DNA of 64,000 nt from Pseudomonadota bacterium (GTDB taxonomy: Bacteria; Desulfobacterota; Desulfobulbia; Desulfobulbales; Desulfocapsaceae). The stretch is taken from the NCBI GenBank assembly GCA_023412495.1, contig JAEYNP010000139.1:184140-248139 (forward strand), written 5' to 3'. The position numbers and the translations under genes were made by a program. The notes under the pieces are model-generated. The model was given only the letters and a program-made list of their open reading frames with translations. It did no database searches and was not told the origin of the DNA. This document shows positions 54,932-64,000 of the stretch, one piece after another (the first letter of the stretch is position 1; every line of letters starts with the position of its first letter).

Positions 54932-56085
54932 GCCGAAACGAGCATTTCAGATAGAGACTCGCCAAGCCGCTCAAGGAGTTTCCGCGGGCCTGCCGGAAAG
55001 GCGTAACCGCCGATTTCGGTACTCTGAACCCAGCGGAAGTCGACTGCCTTCCTCAGTCTCGGGCGATCATTGCCCTGCAACTCGCAAAGAAAGGAGTGGA
55101 GGATAATCTTATAGCAGGTGTAATGGTGGATTATGACCGGCAACTCCTCGATCACCCGTACCACCAGACCGGTCTCACCCGCTATCGCTGAAGCTACCTC
55201 GTTTTTAGGATTTTCGGCCGTATGCTCGCCCCCTGGAAACTCCCATAGGCCGCCCCAGACATCATCCGCCCTACGCCTCTGAATGTAGATGCGGTCCCGG
55301 TGGCGGATGATACCCGCCACCTTTCGCAGCGTGACGATTTTTTTCTTTTCCGAGGCAACCGGCCGCTCCGCCACCGCCCCGGCCTGCCTGGCCTGACAGG
55401 ACCGGGCAATGGGGCAGGCCTCGCAGCGCGGCGCTTTCGGGGTGCAGACGAGCCCGCCCAGGTCCATCAGCGCCTGATTATAGGCCCTCGCCCGGCCACG
55501 GGGCAGCAGGCTTTCGGCGAGAGCCTGAATCTTTCCTTGCCCGTCCTTGCTCTTCACCGGCACAGAGATGTCAAAGATTCGGGCATAGACCCGCGTGACA
55601 TTGGCATCGACCGCCGCCACGTCATGGTTGCCCGCCACGCTGGCAATCGCTGCCGCAGTGTAGGGACCGATACCGGGCAGGCGGCGTAGTTCTCCGTAAT
55701 CGCAGGGCACAATCCCGCCAAGTTCGCCCGCGATCGCCTTCGCCGCCCGATGGAGATTCCGCGCCCGTGCATAGTAACCGAGTCCTTCCCAATACTTGAG
55801 GATCTCCTGCTCGTCCGCATCCGCCACCGACTGGACATCGGGAAAGCGTCCGATCCAGCGCCGAAAGTAGGCAACCCCACGCTCCATCTGGGTCTGCTGG
55901 AGCATGATCTCCGAGATCCAGACATGATAAGGATCGTAGGTGCGTCGCCAAGGAAGATCTCGGGCGGTCCGGCGAAACCAAGCCAGAAGAGGCTCGACAA
56001 TTTCCTCTGCTGGATCATCGAACGGCAGGTCTCTTCTTGTTCCACCGGTATTCAATGCGGCAGCCTCACCTCTTCCACCACCCAT
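54928..56085 (-). CDS. mutY: A/G-specific adenine DNA glycosylase
   Basis: Removes adenine paired with 8-oxoguanine. The 385-residue product has catalytic E59 (SEIMLQQTQ) and D160 (AAVDANVTRV), HhH RLPGIGPYTA, the 4Fe-4S cysteines C214, C221, C224 and C230, and a C-terminal NUDIX-like domain (WGGLWEFPGG) that reads 8-oxoG. Its last bases overlap the end of the Nth-Xth fusion gene. kdnB lies 13 bp upstream on the same strand, so the two may be cotranscribed. Confidence 0.95.
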   Translation of the reverse strand: MGGGRGEAAALNTGGTRRDLPFDDPAEEIVEPLLAWFRRTARDLPWRRTYDPYHVWISEIMLQQTQMERGVAYFRRWIGRFPDVQSVADADEQEILKYWEGLGYYARARNLHRAAKAIAGELGGIVPCDYGELRRLPGIGPYTAAAIASVAGNHDVAAVDANVTRVYARIFDISVPVKSKDGQGKIQALAESLLPRGRARAYNQALMDLGGLVCTPKAPRCEACPIARSCQARQAGAVAERPVASEKKKIVTLRKVAGIIRHRDRIYIQRRRADDVWGGLWEFPGGEHTAENPKNEVASAIAGETGLVVRVIEELPVIIHHYTCYKIILHSFLCELQGNDRPRLRKAVDFRWVQSTEIGGYAFPAGPRKLLERLGESLSEMLVSA

Positions 56086-56098
56086 CGAAACAGTCGAC

Positions 56099-57467
<1,369 letters not shown>

Positions 57468-58778
57468 ATGTCAGTTATCAGCGAAGACAGTGTTTTTACC
57501 TCGTTGCAGCAGCATGGCCCGATGGCGGTCGAGGAAATCATCAATCTCTCCAAACCGTTCTCCAGACAGACCAGGCTGTGGGTGAAAAACCTCTGTCGGA
57601 ACAAAACCAATGTGACCAAATATCGGGCACTGAGAGGCCAGATTTTTGAATTCCTGGGCATCTCGAGCTTTTCCCAAATCCCCCGCTTACTGGAAGATCA
57701 CGACAGCCGAAAAGAACTCAGCCAGCGTGCCTGCTCCCTCCTCGGTAAGATGTTCGGCTTTGACGGCACTGCAAGGGAAATCGAGGCGAGGGTTGGGGAA
57801 TATGCCCGCACCGCAGATGCCGTGATCACCACCTTGAACGGCAAGATCCTCGCACCCTATGCCTCATCCATCGCTACCACCAACGAAATCGAAGTTACCA
57901 ACGACCCGGTGACCCTCCTGCTCATCATGTTCGACGACCGCTACCACAAAAAGGCCCGTTTCGAGGCGCGCCGCAAACTGATGCTGATGAACCTGGCCGG
58001 CAGCATCGATCAGAGGGAAAGGGAGACCAAGACCGAAGAGAAATTTCTCAACTTCCTCCACTTCCTCAACGATTATGTGTGGAGCAAGAGCCTGAAGATC
58101 GGTGAGCACGACATCATCTACCTCCATTCCAGGCACGACGAGCTTGATTATCGCTGCACCGAGGTGAAGGTGATTTCCGCCACGGAAGCAAAGTTGATGG
58201 ATCCAGGCAAGAACGAGAAACTCACCCTCTTAAAAAGGCGCCGTTTCACTGCAGGCACGCGGGACATCCCGATCTATGTCTCGATCCGCAAGAAGCCGCC
58301 TGAGGCAAAAGTCTTGAAACTGTTGCGCAAAAACGAGAAAAACCCTGCGGTGGCGGTGGATGACGAACTGGGTCTGATGGCGGTGCTCGATTCGGTGGCC
58401 GATGTCAAGACTTTCCAGCTCCACCTGACTCGAAGCGCTTCAAAGGCCAACAGCTTTATGGTGCTGGAGGACATCTCCGACACCCTGACCGGCACTTCCC
58501 CCTACAAGACGACCAACACCGGCTCGAGTCCGCAGACCGAGATGCTGAAATTCTTCGCCCGGCTGGGCGGGATGAGGGTGGAATTCATCATCCATACCAA
58601 CCGGACCTGGCTCAACTACATGTTGCAGAAGGATGTCGCCCACGATGAATACGAGGTGAAAAGGATTTTCGACACGGGCGTGATGGAGCTACTCTTTCCC
58701 AGGGATATCTTCCAGCTGGATCATAAGTCGATCCGTGAAGACATGATCCGCCGCTTCAGGCGGCGGATCGAGGAGTAA
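57468..58778 (+). CDS. Unrecognised 436-residue protein
   Basis: I do not recognise this protein. The N terminus (~5-60) looks like a winged helix (VEEIINLSKPFSRQTRLWVK). The middle (~85-220) is helical. The C-terminal part (~215-430) mixes strands and helices with many charged residues and contains ITSLNG-like and HDEYEVKRIFDTGVMELLF segments. There is no signal peptide or membrane helix. The ribosome site is weak. Codon use looks like that of its neighbours. It is flanked by repair and sugar-nucleotide genes on the other strand, which says little about its job. Confidence 0.8.
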   Translation: MSVISEDSVFTSLQQHGPMAVEEIINLSKPFSRQTRLWVKNLCRNKTNVTKYRALRGQIFEFLGISSFSQIPRLLEDHDSRKELSQRACSLLGKMFGFDGTAREIEARVGEYARTADAVITTLNGKILAPYASSIATTNEIEVTNDPVTLLLIMFDDRYHKKARFEARRKLMLMNLAGSIDQRERETKTEEKFLNFLHFLNDYVWSKSLKIGEHDIIYLHSRHDELDYRCTEVKVISATEAKLMDPGKNEKLTLLKRRRFTAGTRDIPIYVSIRKKPPEAKVLKLLRKNEKNPAVAVDDELGLMAVLDSVADVKTFQLHLTRSASKANSFMVLEDISDTLTGTSPYKTTNTGSSPQTEMLKFFARLGGMRVEFIIHTNRTWLNYMLQKDVAHDEYEVKRIFDTGVMELLFPRDIFQLDHKSIREDMIRRFRRRIEE

Positions 58779-58798
58779 TTCGGCGCGCGAACCGAACG

Positions 58799-59884
58799 TC
58801 AGGCCGGAACAGCTCGAGCGAGATAAGCCCGGTAGGCATCTTCCAGACCTTCCCTGAAGGAGAGGCGCGGCCGCCAACCCAGGCTGTTGATCCGGGACGT
58901 GTCGAGGAGCTTTCGCGGCGTACCGTCGGGCCGTGCACTGTCGAAAATCGTTTCGCCGTCAAAACCGACGAGCTCGGCAATGAGTTCCGCCGTCTCGCGG
59001 ATGGTGATGTCCTCCCCTGCCCCTACGTTGAGGAAGGAAGGGCTTGGGGCGGTAAAGTGTGACTGGTCAAGGCCCATCACATGAACACAGGCGGCGGCCA
59101 TATCGTCCACATGGAGAAATTCCCGCCGGGGCGAGCCGGTGCCCCACAGGATTACCCGAGGATTCCGCTTTTTCTCGAGCCGCCCCTCTCCCGCAATCCA
59201 GCCGATGGCCCGGCAGATATCCCCCGGTATAGCCCCGTAACGGACTTCATCTGCTTTGACTCCTTCTGCATCCCCCGCCATGGCCAGTTTGGCGAGATGA
59301 TATTTGCGGAGCATGGCTGGGACCACATGGCTGTTTTCCAGGTGATAATTGTCGCCCGGGCCGAACAGATTGGTCGGCATGACCGACCGGAATCTTGTGC
59401 CGAACTGGCGGTTGTAGGCTTCGCACATCTTGATCCCGGCGATCTTGGCGATGGCGTAGGGCTCGTTGGTGGGCTCGAGGATGCCGGTCAGGAGATGGCC
59501 CTCATTCATGGGCTGCGGGGCGAATTTGGGATAGATGCAGGAACTGCCGAGAAACAGCAGATCCTTCACGCCAGCCCGATAGGCTTCATGGATTACGTTG
59601 GCCTCGATCATCGTATTGATATAGATGAAATCGGCCGGGAAGGTATTGTTGGCAAGGATTCCGCCGACCTTAGCCGCCGCCAGAACAACCCTGTTCACCT
59701 TTTCCGCGGTGAAAAATCGCCGCACCGCCACCTGATCGGTGAGCTCCAGTTCATCATGGTTCCGGGTGACGATATCTTCGCACCCTAATTGCCGCAACTG
59801 CCGGACAATGGCGGCTCCGACCATGCCCCGGTGCCCGGCGACAAAGATGCGCTCCGGCGTAAGGTGTGAGGCGTGACTATTCAT
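58799..59884 (-). CDS. fcl: GDP-L-fucose synthase
   Basis: 361-residue short-chain dehydrogenase/reductase that converts GDP-4-keto-6-deoxymannose to GDP-L-fucose with NADPH. The cofactor loop is GHRGMVG; the catalytic site holds SSCIYP and YAIAK. Its start overlaps the gmd stop by eight bases. It completes a two-step route from GDP-mannose. Confidence 0.94.
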   Translation of the reverse strand: MNSHASHLTPERIFVAGHRGMVGAAIVRQLRQLGCEDIVTRNHDELELTDQVAVRRFFTAEKVNRVVLAAAKVGGILANNTFPADFIYINTMIEANVIHEAYRAGVKDLLFLGSSCIYPKFAPQPMNEGHLLTGILEPTNEPYAIAKIAGIKMCEAYNRQFGTRFRSVMPTNLFGPGDNYHLENSHVVPAMLRKYHLAKLAMAGDAEGVKADEVRYGAIPGDICRAIGWIAGEGRLEKKRNPRVILWGTGSPRREFLHVDDMAAACVHVMGLDQSHFTAPSPSFLNVGAGEDITIRETAELIAELVGFDGETIFDSARPDGTPRKLLDTSRINSLGWRPRLSFREGLEDAYRAYLARAVPA

Positions 59885-61001
59885 GGTGATTGAGCACTGT
59901 AAACCCTTGGCTTTTGCACATCTCGTCGCGGCGGGCTACATCCAGGTCGGCCCGCATCATCTCGGCCACAAGTTCCCGGAAAGTTGTCTTCGGCACCCAG
60001 CCGAGTTTTTCTTTCGCCTTGGTCGGATCACCCAGCAGGGATTCCACCTCGGTAGGCCGGAAATAGCGGGGATCGACCCGCACGATGGTGTCGCCGCGCT
60101 TTATCCCGATACTCCCAGCCCCGCCAGGGACCTTGTCGACGATGCCGACCTCTTCGACACCATACCCCTCCCACCGCAGGCCCACACCCAGTTCGGCGGC
60201 CGCAGCATCGACAAAGTCGCGGACCGAATGCTGTTCGCCGGTGGCGATGACGAAATCCTCGGGCTGGTCCTGCTGCAGCATCAGCCACTGCATCTGCACG
60301 TAGTCCCGGGCATGCCCCCAGTCGCGCTTGGCTTCGAGATTGCCGAGATAGAGGCAGTCCTGCATGCCGAGATAGATTCGCGCCAGCGCCCGGGTGATCT
60401 TTCTCGTAACAAAGGTCTCCCCCCTCAACGGCGACTCATGATTGAAGAGGATGCCGTTACAGGCATAGATATTGTATGCCTCCCGGTAGTTGACCACGAT
60501 CCAGTAGGCGTACATCTTGGCCACCCCATAGGGGGAACGGGGATAAAATGGGGTCTTTTCGGTCTGCGGGACCTCCTGGACCTTGCCAAACAATTCCGAC
60601 GTGGACGCCTGGTAAAATCTGGTTTTTTCGGACAACCCTAAAATACGGATGGCCTCCAGGACCCGCAACGTCCCCAGGGCATCCGAATTGGCGGTGTACT
60701 CCGGCTCCTCGAAGGAAACGGCGACATGGGACTGAGCAGCAAGGTTGTAGATTTCATCAGGCCTGACCTTGCCGATAATATGGATGAGACTCGATGAATC
60801 GGTCAAATCACCATGATGGAGGATGAACCTCCGGTTGCCGACATGAGGGTCCTGGTAAAGATGATCGATCCGGTCGGTGTTGAACAGCGACGCCCGGCGC
60901 TTGATGCCATGTACTTCGTACCCTTTGCTCAGCAGGAATTCGGCCAGATAAGCGCCGTCCTGTCCCGTGATTCCCGTGATTAAAGCTTTTTTCACTGACA
61001 C
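59877..61001 (-). CDS. gmd: GDP-mannose 4,6-dehydratase
   Basis: 374-residue extended short-chain dehydrogenase that makes GDP-4-keto-6-deoxymannose. It has [15 protein letters not shown] (cofactor loop) and [15 protein letters not shown] (YxxxK). The protein length and motifs match well-known Gmd enzymes. It lies 8 bp after ugd and overlaps fcl, so ugd-gmd-fcl form one operon. Confidence 0.95.
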   Translation of the reverse strand: MSVKKALITGITGQDGAYLAEFLLSKGYEVHGIKRRASLFNTDRIDHLYQDPHVGNRRFILHHGDLTDSSSLIHIIGKVRPDEIYNLAAQSHVAVSFEEPEYTANSDALGTLRVLEAIRILGLSEKTRFYQASTSELFGKVQEVPQTEKTPFYPRSPYGVAKMYAYWIVVNYREAYNIYACNGILFNHESPLRGETFVTRKITRALARIYLGMQDCLYLGNLEAKRDWGHARDYVQMQWLMLQQDQPEDFVIATGEQHSVRDFVDAAAAELGVGLRWEGYGVEEVGIVDKVPGGAGSIGIKRGDTIVRVDPRYFRPTEVESLLGDPTKAKEKLGWVPKTTFRELVAEMMRADLDVARRDEMCKSQGFTVLNHHE

Positions 61002-61009
61002 CCTCTTTC

Positions 61010-62368
61010 TCAGTTGATCATATTTTGAGTACTCACCTTGACCGAGCGGCCGCGGCCGATCCCGTAGTAGGCCAGTCCCATCGCCTCCACTCGAACAGGA
61101 TCGTACAGGTTGCGGCCGTCGAAAATGACCCGGTCCTTCAGTTCTGCAAGCAATCCCTTGAAATCAGGCACCCGAAAGCTCTTCCATTCGGTGACGATGG
61201 CGAGAGCCGAGGCCCCGTGCAAGGCCGCCTCCTTGGTGCCCATGAGCATAAAGTCGTCGCGGTTGCCATAGATCCGCTGCGCCTCCTCCATCGCCTCCGG
61301 ATCGTAGGCCTGGACCCTGGCTCCCGCCTGCCACAGCGACTCGATCAGGACCCGGCTCGAGGCCTCACGCATGTCGTCGGTGTTGGGCTTGAAGGAAAGT
61401 CCCCATACGGCGAAGGTTTTTCCTTCGATACCGCCGGGGTAGAAGGAGCAAATATGCTGGAAGAGTTTTTCCTTCTGCCGATGGTTGACCCGCTCCACTG
61501 CCTGCAAGATCTCGGCCTGGTAACCGAATTCCCGCGACGAGCGCTCGAGCGCCCGGACATCCTTGGGGAAGCAGGAGCCTCCATATCCACAACCGGGATA
61601 GATGAACTGATAACCGATCCGGGAATCGGAGCCGATGCCGCGCCGTACCTGCTCGATGTCGACTCCCATCCGCTCCGCCAGATTGGACATCTCGTTCATG
61701 AAGGATATCTTGGTGGCAAGCAGGCAATTGGCCGCATATTTGGTGAATTCGGCGCTACGCACATCCATGATCATGATCTTTTCATGGTTACGGCTGAAGG
61801 GTTCATAGAGTTCTCGCATCTTCTCCTCGACCTCCTCAGAATCAGTGCCGATGATGATCCGTTCCGGCCGCTGGCAATCGTCGAGCGCCGAACCCTCTTT
61901 CAGGAACTCGGGGTTGGAGGCAACATATAGCGGGACATCAAGATTTCTCTCCCGCAGGATGGCGGTCATGTGCGCCCGAACCCTATCGGCGGTGCCCACC
62001 GGGACAGTCGATTTATCGATGACGATCTTGCCTTCGGTCATATGTCTGGCGATCATCCCCGCCACCTCCAATACATAGCGCAGATCGGCGCTGCCATCCT
62101 CATCGGGCGGGGTCCCGACGGCGACGAACTGCAGTTCTGCATGCTCAACGCCCTTTTTTGCATCGGTGGTAAAATCCAGCCGCTTTTTTTCATAATTATG
62201 CAGTACCAGCTCGGTCAGGCCTGGCTCAAAGATAGGAATGATGCCGTTTTTCAAGTTTTCGATCTTCTTCTCATCGATATCGACACAACACACGCTATGA
62301 CCTACATCTGCCAGCACCGCCGCCTGCACCAGACCGACATAGCCGATTCCAAACACCGTTACATTCAT
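61010..62368 (-). CDS. ugd: UDP-glucose 6-dehydrogenase
   Basis: 452-residue enzyme that oxidises UDP-glucose to UDP-glucuronate. It has the NAD loop GIGYVG, the substrate loop IPIFEPGL, and the catalytic cysteine in YGGSCFPKD. It is the first gene of an operon for nucleotide sugars (UDP-GlcA and GDP-fucose) used in surface polysaccharide. Confidence 0.95.
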   Translation of the reverse strand: MNVTVFGIGYVGLVQAAVLADVGHSVCCVDIDEKKIENLKNGIIPIFEPGLTELVLHNYEKKRLDFTTDAKKGVEHAELQFVAVGTPPDEDGSADLRYVLEVAGMIARHMTEGKIVIDKSTVPVGTADRVRAHMTAILRERNLDVPLYVASNPEFLKEGSALDDCQRPERIIIGTDSEEVEEKMRELYEPFSRNHEKIMIMDVRSAEFTKYAANCLLATKISFMNEMSNLAERMGVDIEQVRRGIGSDSRIGYQFIYPGCGYGGSCFPKDVRALERSSREFGYQAEILQAVERVNHRQKEKLFQHICSFYPGGIEGKTFAVWGLSFKPNTDDMREASSRVLIESLWQAGARVQAYDPEAMEEAQRIYGNRDDFMLMGTKEAALHGASALAIVTEWKSFRVPDFKGLLAELKDRVIFDGRNLYDPVRVEAMGLAYYGIGRGRSVKVSTQNMIN

Positions 62369-62541
62369 GTGACCCTCAATAGCCAGAATTTGAGATTCGG
62401 ATGGTTCAAATCGAATAAAATAAGCGCCGCATAATAGTCACAAGCTCGAAAGTAATCAACCTCAACTGCCATAAGGTAACAAAAAACAGAGGTAAATAGA
62501 GAAAAAAATCGACGTGCAATTGCATTTATTAAGGTTTATAG

Positions 62542-63780
62542 ATGACAGCGGTTCTTTACAAGGGCCGGCACCTGATTCATCAGCAACAACTCCACCCCGA
62601 CCCGTCACCTCTTCTGAATTCTCTTATGTCGATCAATTTGAAAATTCTCTTCGCCCTCACCCTTATCCACTTCACCGGTGATTTTTACACTGCATTTATC
62701 AGTCCACTCTTTCCGGTCTTTGTCGAGAAGCTTGATCTCAGCTTGACCCAGATCGGCATTATTGCCGGGACAATGCGTCTGCTGGCTTTTATTATTCAGC
62801 CAACTGTCGGCTATCTTGCCGACCGTCATCAGACCCGTTCCTTCATCTTTGCCGGTCTGGCAATGACCATCATTTTTATACCGCTGTCCGGAGTCGCCCC
62901 CAATTTCTGGGTGCTTCTGCTCTGCGTCGCTCTCGGTTCCATAGGTTCATCGATGTTTCATCCCTCGGTCACCGGCATGGTTCCTCTTTATGCCGGCTCC
63001 AAGGCCGGCTTTTCCATGTCGGTGTTCAATACCGGCGGCACTCTGGCCTTCGGCCTCGGTCCGCTGTTCATAACCTGGTATGTCGCCTTCTTTGAACTGG
63101 AAGCCATGCCCGCCACCATGATCGGAGGGTTGCTGGTTCTTCTCTTTATCTGGAGAGTACTGCCAAGGCCCCAAAGTGAAGGCCTCGAACGCAATGGCTT
63201 TTGGGGAGCTCTCAGAGAAAGCCTGGGAAGCGCCTGGAAATATATAGCGATGATATGGCTGGTTATGTTTATGCGCGCCCTGGTGGGACAGTCTTTCCTG
63301 ACTTTTATGCCGGTGCTTTACGTCCAGGAAGGTTTCAGTGTGGTATCCGCCGGGGCGATATATTCGCTCTTTACAGTCTCCGGTACTATCAGCGGATTGC
63401 TGTCCGGTCACATCTCCGATCGGATCGGCTTCAAGCCTGTATTTTTCTTCAGTTATCTTTTCATGGCCCCGGCCCTCTGGCTATTGCTGCAACTCGGCGG
63501 CAATTGGATCTATCTCGGTGCCGCGCTTGCCGGTGGTTTTGTTCTGGCGCCTTTGCCGCTCGGCGTCACCATGGCTCAGACTCTCGCCCCCAAAGGCAGG
63601 TCCATGGTTGCAAGCCTGATGATGGGTTTCGCATACGGCCTTGGTGGCGCCATCACTCCCATTGTCGGCAATTTGGCGGATACTTTCGCCATTCGGCCTG
63701 TGTTAACGGCTGTCGCCTTTCTCCCACTCCTCGCTCTTCCGATAATAACTCTGTTCCCGAGGACGCGAAGTAACGGTTGA
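62542..63780 (+). CDS. MFS transporter, Fsr-like
   Basis: 412 residues with about twelve membrane helices, related in layout to the fosmidomycin-resistance (Fsr) group of exporters (PTVGYLADRHQTRS between helices 2 and 3, ALGSIGSSMFHPSV, and GLLSGHISDRIGFKP in the second half). Substrate is unknown. The ATG at 62542 has AAGG upstream; an in-frame ATG at 62626 would remove a 28-residue polar head and matches the family start about as well. It is divergent from ugd across 173 bp. Confidence 0.85.
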   Translation: MTAVLYKGRHLIHQQQLHPDPSPLLNSLMSINLKILFALTLIHFTGDFYTAFISPLFPVFVEKLDLSLTQIGIIAGTMRLLAFIIQPTVGYLADRHQTRSFIFAGLAMTIIFIPLSGVAPNFWVLLLCVALGSIGSSMFHPSVTGMVPLYAGSKAGFSMSVFNTGGTLAFGLGPLFITWYVAFFELEAMPATMIGGLLVLLFIWRVLPRPQSEGLERNGFWGALRESLGSAWKYIAMIWLVMFMRALVGQSFLTFMPVLYVQEGFSVVSAGAIYSLFTVSGTISGLLSGHISDRIGFKPVFFFSYLFMAPALWLLLQLGGNWIYLGAALAGGFVLAPLPLGVTMAQTLAPKGRSMVASLMMGFAYGLGGAITPIVGNLADTFAIRPVLTAVAFLPLLALPIITLFPRTRSNG

Positions 63781-64000
63781 TAGTATAACTCATACCAAAA
63801 TGGAGATTTTAAGGGCTACCCGACTTTACATCGGAGAAATTCGGTAATAAGATTAACTCGTAGTGAGTTTCCCCTTGACTGATCTTTCCCGATCAAGTAG
63901 TTTGCCGCGGTCCTGTCGATGAGGGGACGCGCTGCCCGTTGCAAGAGGTTAATCGGACAGCCGATCTTCGAATTGAAGGACAAAAAGAGTAAAAAAGAGA
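63781..64000. other. Window end, nothing recognised
   Basis: 220 bp after the MFS gene. No gene, RNA or repeat that I can support before the window ends. Confidence 0.4.

Noticed and set aside
61025..61930. 301-codon open frame on the plus strand opposite ugd
   Set aside because: Shadow of a well-supported UDP-glucose dehydrogenase gene.

Overview
The window looks like chromosomal DNA of a moderately GC-rich Gram-negative bacterium, most likely a Desulfobacterota (deltaproteobacterial) lineage close to the Desulfobulbales. That placement is inferred from the mix of genes, not from a marker search: class I and class II fumarases, desulfoferrodoxin, rubredoxin, an Fe-S cluster repair protein, a PEP-CTERM cargo protein, an NtrC-type regulator, and the linked orders tadA-tRNA-Ser-SRP RNA-dnaX-ybaB-recR and thrS-infC-rpmI-rplT-pheS-pheT-ihfA-merR-tRNA-Pro. 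Most of the window is ordinary housekeeping chromosome. The accessory parts are a small AT-rich patch after tRNA-Pro, several cell-surface or sensory genes, and at least three copies of small inverted-repeat elements.

Layout. 0-4 kb: end of a trp operon (trpB, trpA) and an oligoendopeptidase F. 4-6 kb: a sigma-54 activator with an atypical receiver, divergent from tadA. 6.4-9.5 kb: tRNA-Ser(GGA), SRP RNA, dnaX, ybaB, recR. 9.7-17.8 kb: tRNA-Val(GAC), then the translation cluster thrS, infC (ATT start codon), rpmI, rplT, pheS, pheT, ihfA, a MerR regulator and tRNA-Pro(GGG). 17.8-19.3 kb: AT-rich patch with a membrane protein, a broken RelE/HigB-type toxin gene and a cluster of TGTCA repeats. 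19.5-31.4 kb: Fe-S repair protein, secreted proteins, a FIST sensor plus histidine kinase, a 973-residue FecR/DUF6600-like protein with long charged repeats, MarC, a PAS protein, DedA and small hypotheticals. 31.7-39.7 kb: class I fumarase, three tRNA-modification genes (U32 peptidase/trhP-like, mnmA, mtaB), cinA and recA.

40-47.7 kb is an oxygen-handling block: rubredoxin with a strong promoter and a Fur-like operator, a 2-Cys peroxiredoxin, a complete A2-type cytochrome c oxidase operon (DOMON protein, SCO, CoxA, CoxC, CoxD, CoxB, CtaB) and, divergent from it, desulfoferrodoxin. Together these could detoxify superoxide, peroxide and O2, or allow limited O2 respiration.

48-64 kb: MarR regulator, fumC, a glycosyltransferase, an MBL lactonase-like protein, an Lrp regulator with a LysA-like decarboxylase, an in-frame fusion of endonuclease III to exonuclease III facing mutY, a KdnB-like dehydrogenase, an unrecognised 436-residue protein, the nucleotide-sugar operon ugd-gmd-fcl and an MFS exporter.

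The features most worth follow-up are the Nth-Xth fusion, the oxidase operon led by a DOMON protein, the atypical receiver of the sigma-54 activator, the two families of short inverted-repeat elements, the rubredoxin with a C-x-C first knuckle, and the unrecognised protein at 57468. I saw no clear new defence or CRISPR system.
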